A DNA stretch of 60,529 nucleotides. Origin: Marinobacterium jannaschii DSM 6295 (GTDB lineage Bacteria > Pseudomonadota > Gammaproteobacteria > Pseudomonadales > Balneatricaceae). Location: assembly GCF_000620085.1 (NCBI RefSeq), contig NZ_JHVJ01000032.1, forward strand, positions 1 to 60,529. The letters are read 5' to 3'. The notes under the pieces were generated by a model. The model was not told the DNA's origin, made no database searches, and was given only the letters and a program-made list of their open reading frames with translations. Below, piece after piece: positions 30,320 through 39,530 of this stretch. A program made the position numbers and the translations under genes. Position 1 is the first letter of the stretch. Every line of letters begins with the position of its first letter.

Positions 30320-31579
30320 TTAGCGGTAAACCGGATATTCAGCGCACAGAGCGCGAACTTTTTCTTTTACTTCGGCAATAGTCGCTTCAGCGTCGCCTGC
30401 CTGCATCGCATCCAGGATGTCTGCGATCCAGCCAGTCAGCTGACGGCACTGCTCTTCTTTCATACCACGGGTAGTGATTACTGGAGAGCCAATACGCAGA
30501 CCGGAGGTCACGAAAGGAGACTGCGGGTCATTTGGAACTGCGTTCTTGTTCACAGTGATAGAAGCACGACCCAGGGCAGCATCGGCATCTTTACCGGTCA
30601 GACCCTGTTTGATCAGGCTCAGCAGGAACAGGTGGTTATCAGTGCCGCCGGAAACAACATCGTAGCCCCGCTCGAGGAATACAGACGCCATTGCATCAGC
30701 GTTTTTCACAACCTGCTGCTGGTATTCAGTGAATTCAGGTGCCAGGGCTTCTTTGAAGGCAACGGCTTTCGCTGCGATCACGTGCATCAGAGGACCACCC
30801 TGACCTCCTGGGAATACTGCGGAATTCAGTTTCTTTTCCAGATCCGGGTTGGACTTAGCCAGGATCAGACCACCACGTGGGCCACGCAGGGTTTTGTGCG
30901 TTGTTGTAGTGACAACATCAGCGTGCGGCATTGGGTTCGGGTACAGACCCGCAGCAACCAGACCGGCAACGTGTGCCATATCGACGAACAGGTATGCGCC
31001 AACAGAATCAGCGATCTCGCGGAAGCGCGCCCAGTCAACAACACGGGAGTACGCAGAGAAGCCAGCCACGATCATTTTCGGCTTGTGTTCTTTAGCCAGC
31101 GCTTCAACTTCAGCGTAATCGATCTCACCCGCATCATTCAGACCGTACTGTACAGCGTTGTAGATCTTACCGGAGAAATTGACGTGAGAACCATGAGTCA
31201 GGTGACCACCGTGGGCCAGGCTCATGCCCAGGACCGTGTCACCTGGCTGAACCAGAGCCATGTACACAGCTGCGTTAGCCTGAGAACCGGAATGTGGCTG
31301 AACGTTGGCGTAATCTGCACCAAACAGTTCTTTGGCACGATCGATTGCCAGCTGTTCAACAACATCAACGTGCTCGCAACCGCCGTAGTAGCGCTTCTCA
31401 GGATAGCCTTCAGCGTACTTGTTAGTCAGTACAGAACCCTGCGCTTCGATCACGCGCGGGCTGGTGTAGTTTTCGGAAGCGATCAGTTCGATGTGCTCTT
31501 CCTGACGGACTGCTTCATTCTGCATAGCAGTCCAAAGTGCATCGTCAAAACCCTGGATCTGGTCATTCTTATGGAACAT
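30320..31579 (-). CDS. glyA: Serine hydroxymethyltransferase
   Basis: A 419-aa PLP enzyme interconverting glycine plus methylene-THF with serine plus THF. K229 in [17 protein letters not shown] is the PLP lysine. The length and N-terminus ([10 protein letters not shown]) match the bacterial family. As first gene of the sox operon it consumes both products of sarcosine oxidase (glycine and methylene-THF), giving serine. GAGGAG precedes the start at 31579. Because it is embedded in a catabolic operon, another housekeeping copy may exist elsewhere. Confidence 0.94.
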   Translation of the reverse strand: MFHKNDQIQGFDDALWTAMQNEAVRQEEHIELIASENYTSPRVIEAQGSVLTNKYAEGYPEKRYYGGCEHVDVVEQLAIDRAKELFGADYANVQPHSGSQANAAVYMALVQPGDTVLGMSLAHGGHLTHGSHVNFSGKIYNAVQYGLNDAGEIDYAEVEALAKEHKPKMIVAGFSAYSRVVDWARFREIADSVGAYLFVDMAHVAGLVAAGLYPNPMPHADVVTTTTHKTLRGPRGGLILAKSNPDLEKKLNSAVFPGGQGGPLMHVIAAKAVAFKEALAPEFTEYQQQVVKNADAMASVFLERGYDVVSGGTDNHLFLLSLIKQGLTGKDADAALGRASITVNKNAVPNDPQSPFVTSGLRIGSPVITTRGMKEEQCRQLTGWIADILDAMQAGDAEATIAEVKEKVRALCAEYPVYR

Positions 31580-32162
31580 TTTTGTTATTCTCCTCGCCGG
31601 GCAATTCAGCCGAGAACTAGTGGTTAAACTTACCCGCGGGTTAGCCGCGTATTGTCATTTAAGGTAGCGCGCCTGGATCCAACACCCGAAAATGTCGGTA
31701 GCCATAGAAACTGTCTTACCAGTAATCCGCTCTACACTCCCATGCAGCGGATACTAGCCCGGGTCCGGAAACGCTAAATGTTTGCAGGCGGCGATATGAT
31801 GTTTAATTACGACACAGGCACTGATTGGTGTCGCATACCGACAAACAGAGGTTGCTGATGAATCGCCCGGAGGCCTTATCTGGCGGGGTTCGGGCTGTTT
31901 GCGAAATTGCGACATGTCGCATTAGGGCAGGTCACTATCTGTTCAGCAGGTGATACAGCCTGTAAATTAAAGCCTGGCCTTTAGCGTCTGGACTGTACCT
32001 GATGCCCCCTCTGAATCTGCCCCTCCCTTATATAACCGATACCCTGCGCATTAGACTTTTTAGTAACTGGTCAGACCAATCAGGCATCCGTACACTGTGA
32101 ATATCGGCGCAGAGATACATGACAGGTAGCTCGACTGCGCCCCCTCCAGCCATAGGCAATCA
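31580..32162. other. Long intergenic regulatory region upstream of glyA-sox
   Basis: This 583-base gap lies between divergent glyA (minus) and a methyltransferase (plus). I see no gene and no recognisable glycine riboswitch aptamer on either strand. It contains the 14-base palindrome at 31908-31921 and a further TGTCGCAT at 31829-31836, suggesting a binding region for the operon's activator. Confidence 0.55.
31908..31921. promoter_or_regulatory. Palindromic candidate activator site for glyA-sox
   Basis: TGCGACATGTCGCA is a perfect 14-base palindrome about 330 bases upstream of glyA. Its half-site TGTCGCAT recurs at 31829-31836, 86 bases nearer to glyA in the same orientation. AraC-type regulators bind such half-sites, and a GbdR/SouR-like gene is near. 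The link is inferred. Confidence 0.45.
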
Positions 32163-32840
32163 ATGTCCTCCTTACGCGTGCGATACCAAACCATTGAGTT
32201 CGACAACGTAGATATTCATGTAAGAACCCTCCGCGACAGGCAGCAATTTTCAGATGACGACGGTATAGCTGAAGATCTCGGCATCTCATCCGCCACATGG
32301 CCCTTGTTTGGCATCATCTGGGCGTCAGGCGAAGTACTGGCACATCTGATGTTCGATTACGACATAGAAGGTAAGCGGATTCTTGAAGTGGGGTGCGGTA
32401 TTGGCCTGACCAGCCTGATACTGAACCAGCGTGACGCCGATATCACGGCGACAGACCATCACCCGGAAGCAGGCAGCTTCTTACGCCAGAATGTCCGTCT
32501 TAACGCAGGCGAACCCATTCCCTTTGAAAGAACCGGATGGGCTGACGAGGCCGACCAGCTAGGTCGTTTTGACCTGATCATCGGCAGCGACCTGTTATAT
32601 GAATCGGAGCATGCCGAGTTACTGGCAGGCTTTATAGACGATCATGCCCGAAATGATTGTGAGGTGATCATTGTTGATCCCGGACGCGGCCAGCAGACAA
32701 AATTCAGAAAACAGATGGAGGCCAGGGGCTATTTACATCACAAGTCGCTTCCTGTTGAAACGACTTATCTGGATAAGCCATTCAAAGGCCAGATCCATAA
32801 GTTCCATCGTCAAAGTCGCACGAGTTCTGGCGCCACTTAG
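32163..32840 (+). CDS. Class I SAM-dependent methyltransferase (methyltransferase-16/PrmA-like)
   Basis: A 225-aa methyltransferase. It has a SAM motif ILEVGCGIGLTSLIL near residue 74, an acidic TATDHHPEAGSFLRQNVRLN, and a post-motif FDLIIGSDLLYESEH typical of the protein-lysine methyltransferase-16 group. The upstream WPLFGIIWASGEVLAHLM is the family's usual Trp-containing helix. There is only a weak ribosome site. The gene stands alone, divergent from glyA. The substrate, probably a protein side chain, is not determined. Confidence 0.78.
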   Translation: MSSLRVRYQTIEFDNVDIHVRTLRDRQQFSDDDGIAEDLGISSATWPLFGIIWASGEVLAHLMFDYDIEGKRILEVGCGIGLTSLILNQRDADITATDHHPEAGSFLRQNVRLNAGEPIPFERTGWADEADQLGRFDLIIGSDLLYESEHAELLAGFIDDHARNDCEVIIVDPGRGQQTKFRKQMEARGYLHHKSLPVETTYLDKPFKGQIHKFHRQSRTSSGAT

Positions 32841-32959
32841 GACAATCAACCTGGCCTTTTAGACCCGGCTTGCACTCAACTTGCCGGGCCATTTACTTCT
32901 CCGATGAATAGAAACTAACTAGCGGTTACCGAAGTTCCGGAGTCATGAGTACATAAATC

Positions 32960-34726
32960 CTAGAACAGGTATTTAAACGTGAATTCAAGGCGCTTCTCTC
33001 GGGTTTCACCCGAAATAGCCTGCTCTAACGTCAGGTGGAACGAAGAGTTTTGCCGCATATAGACATTTTGAGCTAGTTTCAGCAAGCCCTGCTCCCGCCC
33101 ATTCCCATAGCGATAGTACGAAGATGAGAGTACTGTTTTCATATCGAAAACTTCAGATACAATCAGTCCGATCTGTGGCTCTATGTTCCATCCAGCTTTT
33201 TCCAACTGCTTATAACCGCCATTCAATAATGCAAAAAAACTAACATCAGCTCCCAATGCAACGGTATAACCGCCACCAGCGACCAGGTTAAAACCATGTT
33301 CTAAAGAACCTTCCGGCGCAATCTGCTCTTCATAGGCTACCCTCACCTGCCCAGAGAACGGCCGGGTAACCGGGTCATAGGGCAGAAGTGATTTCATCGA
33401 ATAGAGTACGAACTTGTCCAGCTCAACTTTGGATGATTCATAATCATAGGCGATGGCTGTTTCGAACAGCTTAACTTCCGTGTCTCCGAAATAGTTACGG
33501 TTATCATCTTCAATGCCGTGGGAAGCTGGTAGGTAACCGACCTTAATACGGCTCTGTTCTGGCTGTAGCGAAATCCGGACTTGGGATTCCTGAGGTCGTT
33601 TAGTTGGCGTTCTATAGGCCCCTACATCTAACACATAGCGTTTGGCACCCTCAGTCTTGTCTTGTTCATCCAGCCACTCATCACGGCTGATAACGCCTTT
33701 ACTATATCGATAGCTGGAAGCCGAACGGGCTAACAGCGTCTCAATTCGATCATCTTGAGGGACTTTGCGTTGCATCTCTTGCAGTGTCCGCACCATCCAC
33801 TTATAAGCGGGCACGGTAATAACATCTCCAATCATCTCTTCATGATCGGCAGCCTTAACCACATCCAATGGAGTCCAGCTCTTGTTTTCAAACGTCTGGA
33901 GCCTCGGGTTAGCTATCGAGACAAGAAATAACGTCACCGTGGCACAGTTGTTTTTATCAAAGAAATAATCGATACCAACATTACGTAATTCCCATATATG
34001 GGCTTGTATCAGGGCTTTATCAAAATCAGAAGCCTTTAGTTGATACTCCCAAATATTCCGTTGCTCGGTTTTAGTGTAGTGAATAAGGGGATCATTGTAA
34101 GGAGACACAACAAAGTATCCCGGTTTGCCCACTACGACCGTTTCGTAGAAGAGCTTAACAATGTTCAAACTATCAATTTCTGTAAAGTAAGAAATTGCAT
34201 GACTGACCTCGTCACGTTTATCATTGAGGCCGCTACTCCGGAGGAATACATGTCCCATCATGCTGGCAGGGCTTGAGATATTCTCGGAAGCATAGACTAA
34301 TGAGAGGTCGTCGAAAGGCACTTTTGCCTTAAACTGCTCGAATTCATGGCAAGCGGAGGTGTCGGGCTGCTTCAGGTTTAGCTTGGCGCTTAGCCAGAGG
34401 TAACGCGCCGGATAGCGACAACGTATCGCAACCTTCGAATCTGGGGCAAACAGGTTTTCAATTGTGGCCATTAACTCTACGTGTGGATTATCCACCAGGC
34501 CAGACAGGAAAAAATTGTCATCGGATATATAGCTTCTCCCCTTCTGATTATGAAGGAAAGCCAGCCAAACAGGGTCTGAAGCCAGATTGAGTCTATTGGC
34601 CTGAAACTGCAAGGCAGCAACAGTTTCAGTTCCTTTATCGACAGCCTCTACTACTGCAGAAAACGCACAAAATAAAAAAAAGGAAGCGGTTAGACTTCCC
34701 TTTTTTATACACTGCAAAGCAGACAT
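32960..34726 (-). CDS. DUF4105 (Lnb-type N-terminal) protein with probable C-terminal beta-barrel
   Basis: A 588-aa exported protein with signal peptide at about residues 1-28. The central region carries the DUF4105 signatures SSPASMMGHVFLRSSG (H159) and FFDKNNCATVTLFL (C261). Invariant His and Cys in these blocks suggest a cysteine-hydrolase-like site, but this is inference. The last 200 residues are rich in alternating aromatic/polar strands and end LEFTFKYLF, the terminal-Phe pattern of outer-membrane barrels. It starts 2 bases after a small lipoprotein gene. Its first codons contain a terminator-like hairpin. Base composition is lower in GC than the flanks. Confidence 0.75.
   Translation of the reverse strand: MSALQCIKKGSLTASFFLFCAFSAVVEAVDKGTETVAALQFQANRLNLASDPVWLAFLHNQKGRSYISDDNFFLSGLVDNPHVELMATIENLFAPDSKVAIRCRYPARYLWLSAKLNLKQPDTSACHEFEQFKAKVPFDDLSLVYASENISSPASMMGHVFLRSSGLNDKRDEVSHAISYFTEIDSLNIVKLFYETVVVGKPGYFVVSPYNDPLIHYTKTEQRNIWEYQLKASDFDKALIQAHIWELRNVGIDYFFDKNNCATVTLFLVSIANPRLQTFENKSWTPLDVVKAADHEEMIGDVITVPAYKWMVRTLQEMQRKVPQDDRIETLLARSASSYRYSKGVISRDEWLDEQDKTEGAKRYVLDVGAYRTPTKRPQESQVRISLQPEQSRIKVGYLPASHGIEDDNRNYFGDTEVKLFETAIAYDYESSKVELDKFVLYSMKSLLPYDPVTRPFSGQVRVAYEEQIAPEGSLEHGFNLVAGGGYTVALGADVSFFALLNGGYKQLEKAGWNIEPQIGLIVSEVFDMKTVLSSSYYRYGNGREQGLLKLAQNVYMRQNSSFHLTLEQAISGETREKRLEFTFKYLF
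34674..34706 (-). terminator. Terminator-like hairpin inside the start of the DUF4105 gene
   Basis: On the minus strand a stem of six A plus GGGAAG pairs with CTTCC plus a run of eight T, with a loop of 8 bases and one bulge, then ATTTTG. It lies 23 bases after the lipoprotein stop but within codons 7-18 of the DUF4105 gene, encoding Lys-Lys and Phe-Phe. It may attenuate transcription between the two genes. Confidence 0.6.
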
Positions 34727-34728
34727 TA

Positions 34729-35094
34729 TTAGCCTTTGCAGTTAATCATTACAGAATCTTCGTATTTCCACATCTTGTTGTTAGCGTAGTCGGTAGTAGA
34801 GCCGAAAGCGCCGACACCAAAGATGTTCACCCAGAAAGTAGGCTCGATAGAGCGGTGAAGGATAGTCTGCTTAGAGCAGTTTTCAGTCTCTGTCACAACG
34901 ATCTGGTCGTGGTCAGATTTACGCACGGAAACCACACCAGGTGCAGTAAAAGGCACGCCTTCGATGTTACCGCTGACTTCCTGACCGTTGGAGGTAAGAA
35001 CATTTACCTGATGCGCATCCTGGGTGAACATAGACGCACAACCAGTAGTCAGGACAACAGAAGACAGGGCAATCGCCTTAATTACAGACTTCAC
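34729..35094 (-). CDS. Small lipoprotein upstream of the DUF4105 gene
   Basis: A 121-aa lipoprotein. The GTG at 35094 is chosen because AAAAGGAG lies 7 bases upstream and the protein then starts exactly at a lipoprotein signal (MKSVIKAIALSS, lipobox LTTGC). The in-frame ATG at 35118 would place 8 extra residues before it. The mature part has a small beta-rich domain (QVNVLTSNGQEVSGNIEGVPF), PEGA-like in feel, and two further cysteines that could form a disulfide (ENCSK and the terminal INCKG). No family is recognised. It probably shares a transcript with the DUF4105 gene. Confidence 0.72.
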   Translation of the reverse strand: MKSVIKAIALSSVVLTTGCASMFTQDAHQVNVLTSNGQEVSGNIEGVPFTAPGVVSVRKSDHDQIVVTETENCSKQTILHRSIEPTFWVNIFGVGAFGSTTDYANNKMWKYEDSVMINCKG

Positions 35095-35395
35095 AATAAA
35101 ACTCCTTTTAGACTCCATGTGAACCGTTGATACGGTATCCACATATTACAGGCAAAACAGGCCAAAAAGCATCCAGCTGTTTCGCATAGCAAGATCAGAA
35201 GGCACTATGCTCAGACAAGCATAATAGATCTGAAGTGGTTGCGATTATATTGCCATGATTCCATGAGTCAATTTTAAATTGATGTAACAAAACAATTAGC
35301 CTTATCCCTGCGCGGCATTCAGATTCATATATCAATAAACTAAGAGACTCAACATAAAGAGTCGCCACCAGTGGTGACGACATTAGGTACACTGC
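35095..35395. other. AT-rich intergenic region
   Basis: About 300 bases lie between prpE (stop) and the lipoprotein start. It is relatively AT-rich, with no supported gene. It should hold the lipoprotein promoter; no box is clear enough to assign. Confidence 0.5.
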
Positions 35396-37285
35396 TTAAA
35401 CCAGTCCGGACTGCTTCATCAGGTCGGTAATTTCCGGAAGGATACTTTCATCGTCGATGGTTGATGGCATCTTGTACTCTTCCGCCGCTGCAATCTTGCG
35501 CAGAATGGCCCGCAGGATCTTCCCGGAGCGGGTCTTCGGCAAACGCTCGACAACGATCGCCCGACGGAAACAGGCCAGTGCGCCAACCTGCTCGCGTACC
35601 ATGGCAACCAGCTCTTTCTCAAGCTGCTGCTCGTCGATCTCTGCCCCGGCCTTAAGCACAATCAGCCCTACGGGCAGCTGGCCCTTAAGCTGGTCATTGA
35701 CTCCGATCACCGCGCACTCTGCAACGGCGGCATGGGCAGAGACGACCTCTTCCATCTCACCGGTTGAGAGGCGGTGCCCGGACACATTGATCACATCATC
35801 AGTACGGCCGGTAATGTAGATATAACCATCATCATCCTTATAGCCGCCGTCTCCGGTGTGATAGTAGCCCGGAAATGCCGTCAGGTAAGAGTCCACAAAG
35901 CGCTGGGAGTTATTCCAGATATCCCAGGCGACACCCGGTGGCATCGGTAGCTTAACGCAGATATTACCGGCCTCATTGGCATCCACCTCATGACCATCGC
36001 CATCCAGTACACGGATGTCATAACCCGGAATCGGTTTATTGGTAGACCCCAGACGTGACTCCGATGGGCTATCCCAGCCCATCATCGGCGATGTCATCGG
36101 CCAGCCGGTCTCCGTCTGCCACCAGTGGTCAATCACCGGCACTTTAAGCAGGTCAGACAGCCAGTAGTAAGTGGAGGAGTCCAGTTTCTCACCAGCAACA
36201 AACACCCAGCGCAGGCTTTCAAGGTTGTACTTCTGAGACAGGGCTCCTTCAGGGTCTTCCTTACGGATCGCCCGGTAGGCTGTTGGCGCACAGAACATCG
36301 AGTTAACAGCGTACTCTTCGATCACCCGCCAGAATGTTCCGGCATCCGGGTTGCGGATCGGTTTACCTTCAAAGAATACCGCACTGCATCCGCCCATCAG
36401 GGGGCCGTAGACGATAAAGGAGTGACCCACCACCCAGCCGATATCTGATGCTCCCCACCAGACATCGCCCTGCTTCATACCGTAGACATTATGCAACGCG
36501 TAGTTCAGCGCAATCGCATGGCCACCGTTGTCCCGTACGATACCTTTAGGTTGCCCGGTGGTTCCCGAGGTGTAGAGAATATACAGCGGGTCATCACCGC
36601 GCACGGCGACACAATCGGCAGGCTCAACACCTTCCTGACACTGGTGCCAGTCCAGGTCACGTGCCGAGTTCAGATCGGCCTGCAGCATAGGGCGCTGACA
36701 GACGATCGTCGCGCTCGGTTTATGCGCCGACAGCTCAATCGCCTTATCAACCAGTGGTTTGTAGGCGATCTGCTTTTCGAATTCGATACCACAGGAGGCG
36801 GTAATAATGACTTTAGGCGTCGCATCGTCGATGCGGATCGCCATCTCGTTCGGGGCAAAGCCACCGAATACGACGGAGTGGATAGCGCCGAGGCGGGCAC
36901 AGGCCAGCATGGCTACAGCAGCTTCCGGGATCATCGGCATGTAGATTACAACCCGATCGCCCTTCTCCACGCCCCGCGCCTTCAAGGCACCGGCAAAGCG
37001 TGCGACACGACACTGAAGATCGCTGTAGCTGATCTGTTCCTTGCTGCCACTGGCGGGGGAATCATAGTAAAGCGCAATCTGATCTCCACGGCCAGCTTCC
37101 ACATGACGATCCAGTGCCAGGTAGCAACTGTTTAATTCACCATCGGCATACCAGCTGTAGGTGCCATGTTCGGTTTTACTGAGAATCGTGTCAGGCTTCT
37201 TGAACCAGTCGATATTGTCGACCTGTTCTGCCCAGTATTTTTCCGGGGACTGCTGTGCTGCGAGGTAGTTTTGTTCGTAAGACAT
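35396..37285 (-). CDS. prpE: Propionyl-CoA synthetase PrpE
   Basis: A 629-aa AMP-forming acyl-CoA synthetase. YTSGTTGQPKGIVRDNGGH is the PrpE form of the P-loop-like motif, KTRSGKILRAILRKIA carries the regulatory/catalytic lysine, and WWQTETGWP is the adenylate motif. It converts propionate to propionyl-CoA. It is the last gene of the valine degradation run and is preceded by GAGGTTCAG. Valine catabolism yields propionyl-CoA directly, so PrpE here probably recaptures free propionate. The methylcitrate genes (prpBCD) are not in the window. Confidence 0.9.
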   Translation of the reverse strand: MSYEQNYLAAQQSPEKYWAEQVDNIDWFKKPDTILSKTEHGTYSWYADGELNSCYLALDRHVEAGRGDQIALYYDSPASGSKEQISYSDLQCRVARFAGALKARGVEKGDRVVIYMPMIPEAAVAMLACARLGAIHSVVFGGFAPNEMAIRIDDATPKVIITASCGIEFEKQIAYKPLVDKAIELSAHKPSATIVCQRPMLQADLNSARDLDWHQCQEGVEPADCVAVRGDDPLYILYTSGTTGQPKGIVRDNGGHAIALNYALHNVYGMKQGDVWWGASDIGWVVGHSFIVYGPLMGGCSAVFFEGKPIRNPDAGTFWRVIEEYAVNSMFCAPTAYRAIRKEDPEGALSQKYNLESLRWVFVAGEKLDSSTYYWLSDLLKVPVIDHWWQTETGWPMTSPMMGWDSPSESRLGSTNKPIPGYDIRVLDGDGHEVDANEAGNICVKLPMPPGVAWDIWNNSQRFVDSYLTAFPGYYHTGDGGYKDDDGYIYITGRTDDVINVSGHRLSTGEMEEVVSAHAAVAECAVIGVNDQLKGQLPVGLIVLKAGAEIDEQQLEKELVAMVREQVGALACFRRAIVVERLPKTRSGKILRAILRKIAAAEEYKMPSTIDDESILPEITDLMKQSGLV

Positions 37286-37316
37286 TCTGAACCTCAGTTA
37301 TTCTTTTTATGGGTTC

Positions 37317-37423
37317 GGCACCCGCAGGGTGCCTGCGGTTTGATGTTGCCACGGGAAATGCTAAGAAGGTTCCGGGCCTGGCAATTATTGCCAGACCCGC
37401 AGCGCCCGGGCCTTTCGGGCGCT
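37317..37423. repeat. Three stacked hairpins between mmsB and prpE
   Basis: GGCACCC/GGGTGCC (37317-37333), CTGGCAAT/ATTGCCAG (37378-37394) and AGCGCCCG/CGGGCGCT (37401-37423) lie in the 165-base mmsB-prpE gap. None has a T-run on the minus strand. They may stabilise mRNA segments or set expression steps within the operon. Confidence 0.6.
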
Positions 37424-37450
37424 GTCATTCATCCCTGAGAGGTCGGTGAC

Positions 37451-38350
37451 TTATTCGTCGCCCTGGTACAGACGCAGTACACTGCCGAAGTCCAGCGTAC
37501 CGTTACTATCTTTCTGCGATTTATGCAGGTTATAGAGCGCACGCGCCTGTGATCCCATCGGAATGGCAGCGCCACACTGCTGACTGAGGTCAAGCGCCAG
37601 TCCCAGATCCTTGATCATCAGATCCACCTGGAAACCGCCCTGGTAATCGTTGGACGATGGCACACCTTCCATCACACCCGGGTACGGGTTATAGACGTTC
37701 AGCGCCCAGTTACCACCGGAACTCTGTTTCATAATCTCGGACAACACAGCTGGGTCCAGGCCATTCTTCACGCCCATCGCCAGCGCTTCACAAGTACCGG
37801 TCATCAGGATCGCCAGCATCATGTTGTTACAGGCCTTGGCTACCTGCCCGGCACCATGATCGCCAGCATGGAAAATATTCTTGCCCATGCAGTCCAGAAC
37901 CGGCTTCGCCTTGGCAAACTGCTCTTCACTGGCACCGCAGATAAAACTGAGAGTACCGGCCGCCGCGCCACCCACACCACCGGATACCGGCGCATCCATA
38001 AAAGCGATACCACGTTCCGCACCGGCTGCTGCAACACGCTTAGCAGTATCGGCATCGATAGTTGAAGAATCGATAATCAGTGTGCCGCTGCCGACGACAT
38101 CAAACAGCGGGGTTTCACCGGTCACAAACAGACCTTCAACGTGTTTGCCGGCCGGCAGCATCGTCACAAGATATTCAACATCTGTTGCCGCATCTGCAGC
38201 AGACGCCGCCGCCTGAGCGCCGCTCTCTACCAGCTTCTGAATTGCATCAGAAGACAGGTCAAACACTTTCACATTGTGACCGGCTTTGACCAGATTGGCC
38301 GCCATCGGGCCACCCATGTTACCTAAACCAATAAATCCGATAGTTGACAT
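37451..38350 (-). CDS. mmsB: 3-Hydroxyisobutyrate dehydrogenase
   Basis: A 299-aa NAD-dependent beta-hydroxyacid dehydrogenase. The N-terminal IGFIGLGNMGGPMAANLVKAGH holds the nucleotide-binding loop; DAPVSGGVGGAAAGTLSFICG is the substrate-binding signature, and the catalytic lysine lies in GAGQVAKACNNMM. It oxidises 3-hydroxyisobutyrate to methylmalonate semialdehyde, the substrate of MmsA from the same cluster. An AAGGGTAG stretch precedes the ATG at 38350. Confidence 0.92.
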   Translation of the reverse strand: MSTIGFIGLGNMGGPMAANLVKAGHNVKVFDLSSDAIQKLVESGAQAAASAADAATDVEYLVTMLPAGKHVEGLFVTGETPLFDVVGSGTLIIDSSTIDADTAKRVAAAGAERGIAFMDAPVSGGVGGAAAGTLSFICGASEEQFAKAKPVLDCMGKNIFHAGDHGAGQVAKACNNMMLAILMTGTCEALAMGVKNGLDPAVLSEIMKQSSGGNWALNVYNPYPGVMEGVPSSNDYQGGFQVDLMIKDLGLALDLSQQCGAAIPMGSQARALYNLHKSQKDSNGTLDFGSVLRLYQGDE

Positions 38351-38384
38351 AATGCTACCCTTCTTATCCTTATTCTTGATCTAA

Positions 38385-38409
38385 GCCTGAAGGCGCCGGG
38401 CCTTCAGGC
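38385..38409. repeat. Hairpin between the hydrolase gene and mmsB
   Basis: A perfect 9-bp stem GCCTGAAGG / CCTTCAGGC with a 7-base GC-rich loop lies in the 69-base gap. No T-run on the minus strand follows, so it is more likely an intercistronic stabiliser than a terminator. Confidence 0.6.
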
Positions 38410-38419
38410 CTGGCATTGT

Positions 38420-39520
38420 TCAGATGACTGTTTCCAGCGGATTGATATCCCAGGGAGATACAAAGAACTCATCCAGTGCGCCGTCCTCGATCTCAGCCAG
38501 AGTGCTGTAGGTCCATTCCGGGTTACCACACTTATCAACCAGCAGCGCACGAACGCCTTCCGGGAACTCCCTGTGACGACAGCACTGCACCGAAAGCACC
38601 AGCTCTGCCATAAAGCACTCCCGCAGAGACATATGACGCGTGACGTCTAGCTGACGCTTGATCAGTTTCACTGCCAGCGGGCTACCATGACTGATGGCCT
38701 TCTGCGAACGCTTAATCCATTTATCTTCGCTGTCGATTGCCAGCAGCGCATCGACCATCTGATCGACGGTGTCATGGTCGGTTACCTGGCGAATCACCTC
38801 GGCATGCGCCTTCACCTGCGACTCAGCCGTCAGTTGCGGCTGCGAAGCATGCTCGAGTTGTCGCAGTACACCACTCACGACGGCGGATGCATCTTCGCTC
38901 CAGTCGGAAACCGCAAGACCTTCGATCAGTGCGGGAAACATTTCCGAGGCAACAAAGCGGTCGGCCAGTCCAAGGTACAGAGCATCCGCTGCATTGATCG
39001 GATTACCGGTAAGTCCCAGGAAAAGGCCGGTATTGCCCGGCATATGATTCAGGAACCAGCTACCACCGACATCCGGGTACAGTCCGATAGTGACTTCCGG
39101 CATCGCCATATGAGAAGTTTCTGTCACAACACGGTGGCTGCAGCCGTTCATCAGCCCCATACCACCGCCCATCACGATGCCACTGCCCCAGCAGATGATC
39201 GGCTTAGGGTAGGTATGAAGGGTGTAATCCAGCTCGTACTCGTCGGTGAAGAAGGTCTGAGGGAAATCCGCATCCCCTTCGCCCGACATCGACTTATAGA
39301 GGTTGACCACATCGCCACCGGCACAGAATGCCTTTTCTCCGGCGCTGTTAAGAATGACGGCGACAACGGAATCGTCATTTTTGCAGGCGACCAGCTTCGG
39401 CTGAATCAGGTGAATCATGTCCAGCGTCAGGGCGTTAAGGGTACGCTCGGAATTCAGGACAATCTCCAGAACGGTCTTACCGTCCCGGGTGGTGTGTTCA
39501 TTAAACAGTACGCAACTCAT
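38420..39520 (-). CDS. 3-Hydroxyisobutyryl-CoA hydrolase (crotonase superfamily)
   Basis: A 366-aa crotonase-fold enzyme. Its length and motifs (AFCAGGDVVNLYKSM, GIVMGGGMGLMNGCSHRVV, PEVTIGLYPDVGGSWFLN) are those of 3-hydroxyisobutyryl-CoA hydrolases, which are about 100 residues longer than enoyl-CoA hydratases. It releases free 3-hydroxyisobutyrate, the substrate of the mmsB product encoded next. AGGAAAGGACT precedes the ATG. It is 10 bases downstream of the enoyl-CoA hydratase gene. Confidence 0.9.
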   Translation of the reverse strand: MSCVLFNEHTTRDGKTVLEIVLNSERTLNALTLDMIHLIQPKLVACKNDDSVVAVILNSAGEKAFCAGGDVVNLYKSMSGEGDADFPQTFFTDEYELDYTLHTYPKPIICWGSGIVMGGGMGLMNGCSHRVVTETSHMAMPEVTIGLYPDVGGSWFLNHMPGNTGLFLGLTGNPINAADALYLGLADRFVASEMFPALIEGLAVSDWSEDASAVVSGVLRQLEHASQPQLTAESQVKAHAEVIRQVTDHDTVDQMVDALLAIDSEDKWIKRSQKAISHGSPLAVKLIKRQLDVTRHMSLRECFMAELVLSVQCCRHREFPEGVRALLVDKCGNPEWTYSTLAEIEDGALDEFFVSPWDINPLETVI

Positions 39521-39530
39521 AGTCCTTTCC

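Noticed and set aside
30284-31627. A 447-codon frame antisense to glyA
   Set aside because: SHMT on the other strand is certain; the antisense translation is compositionally odd and lacks motifs.
31580-32162. Glycine riboswitch upstream of glyA
   Set aside because: The conserved aptamer core could not be found on the minus strand by eye.
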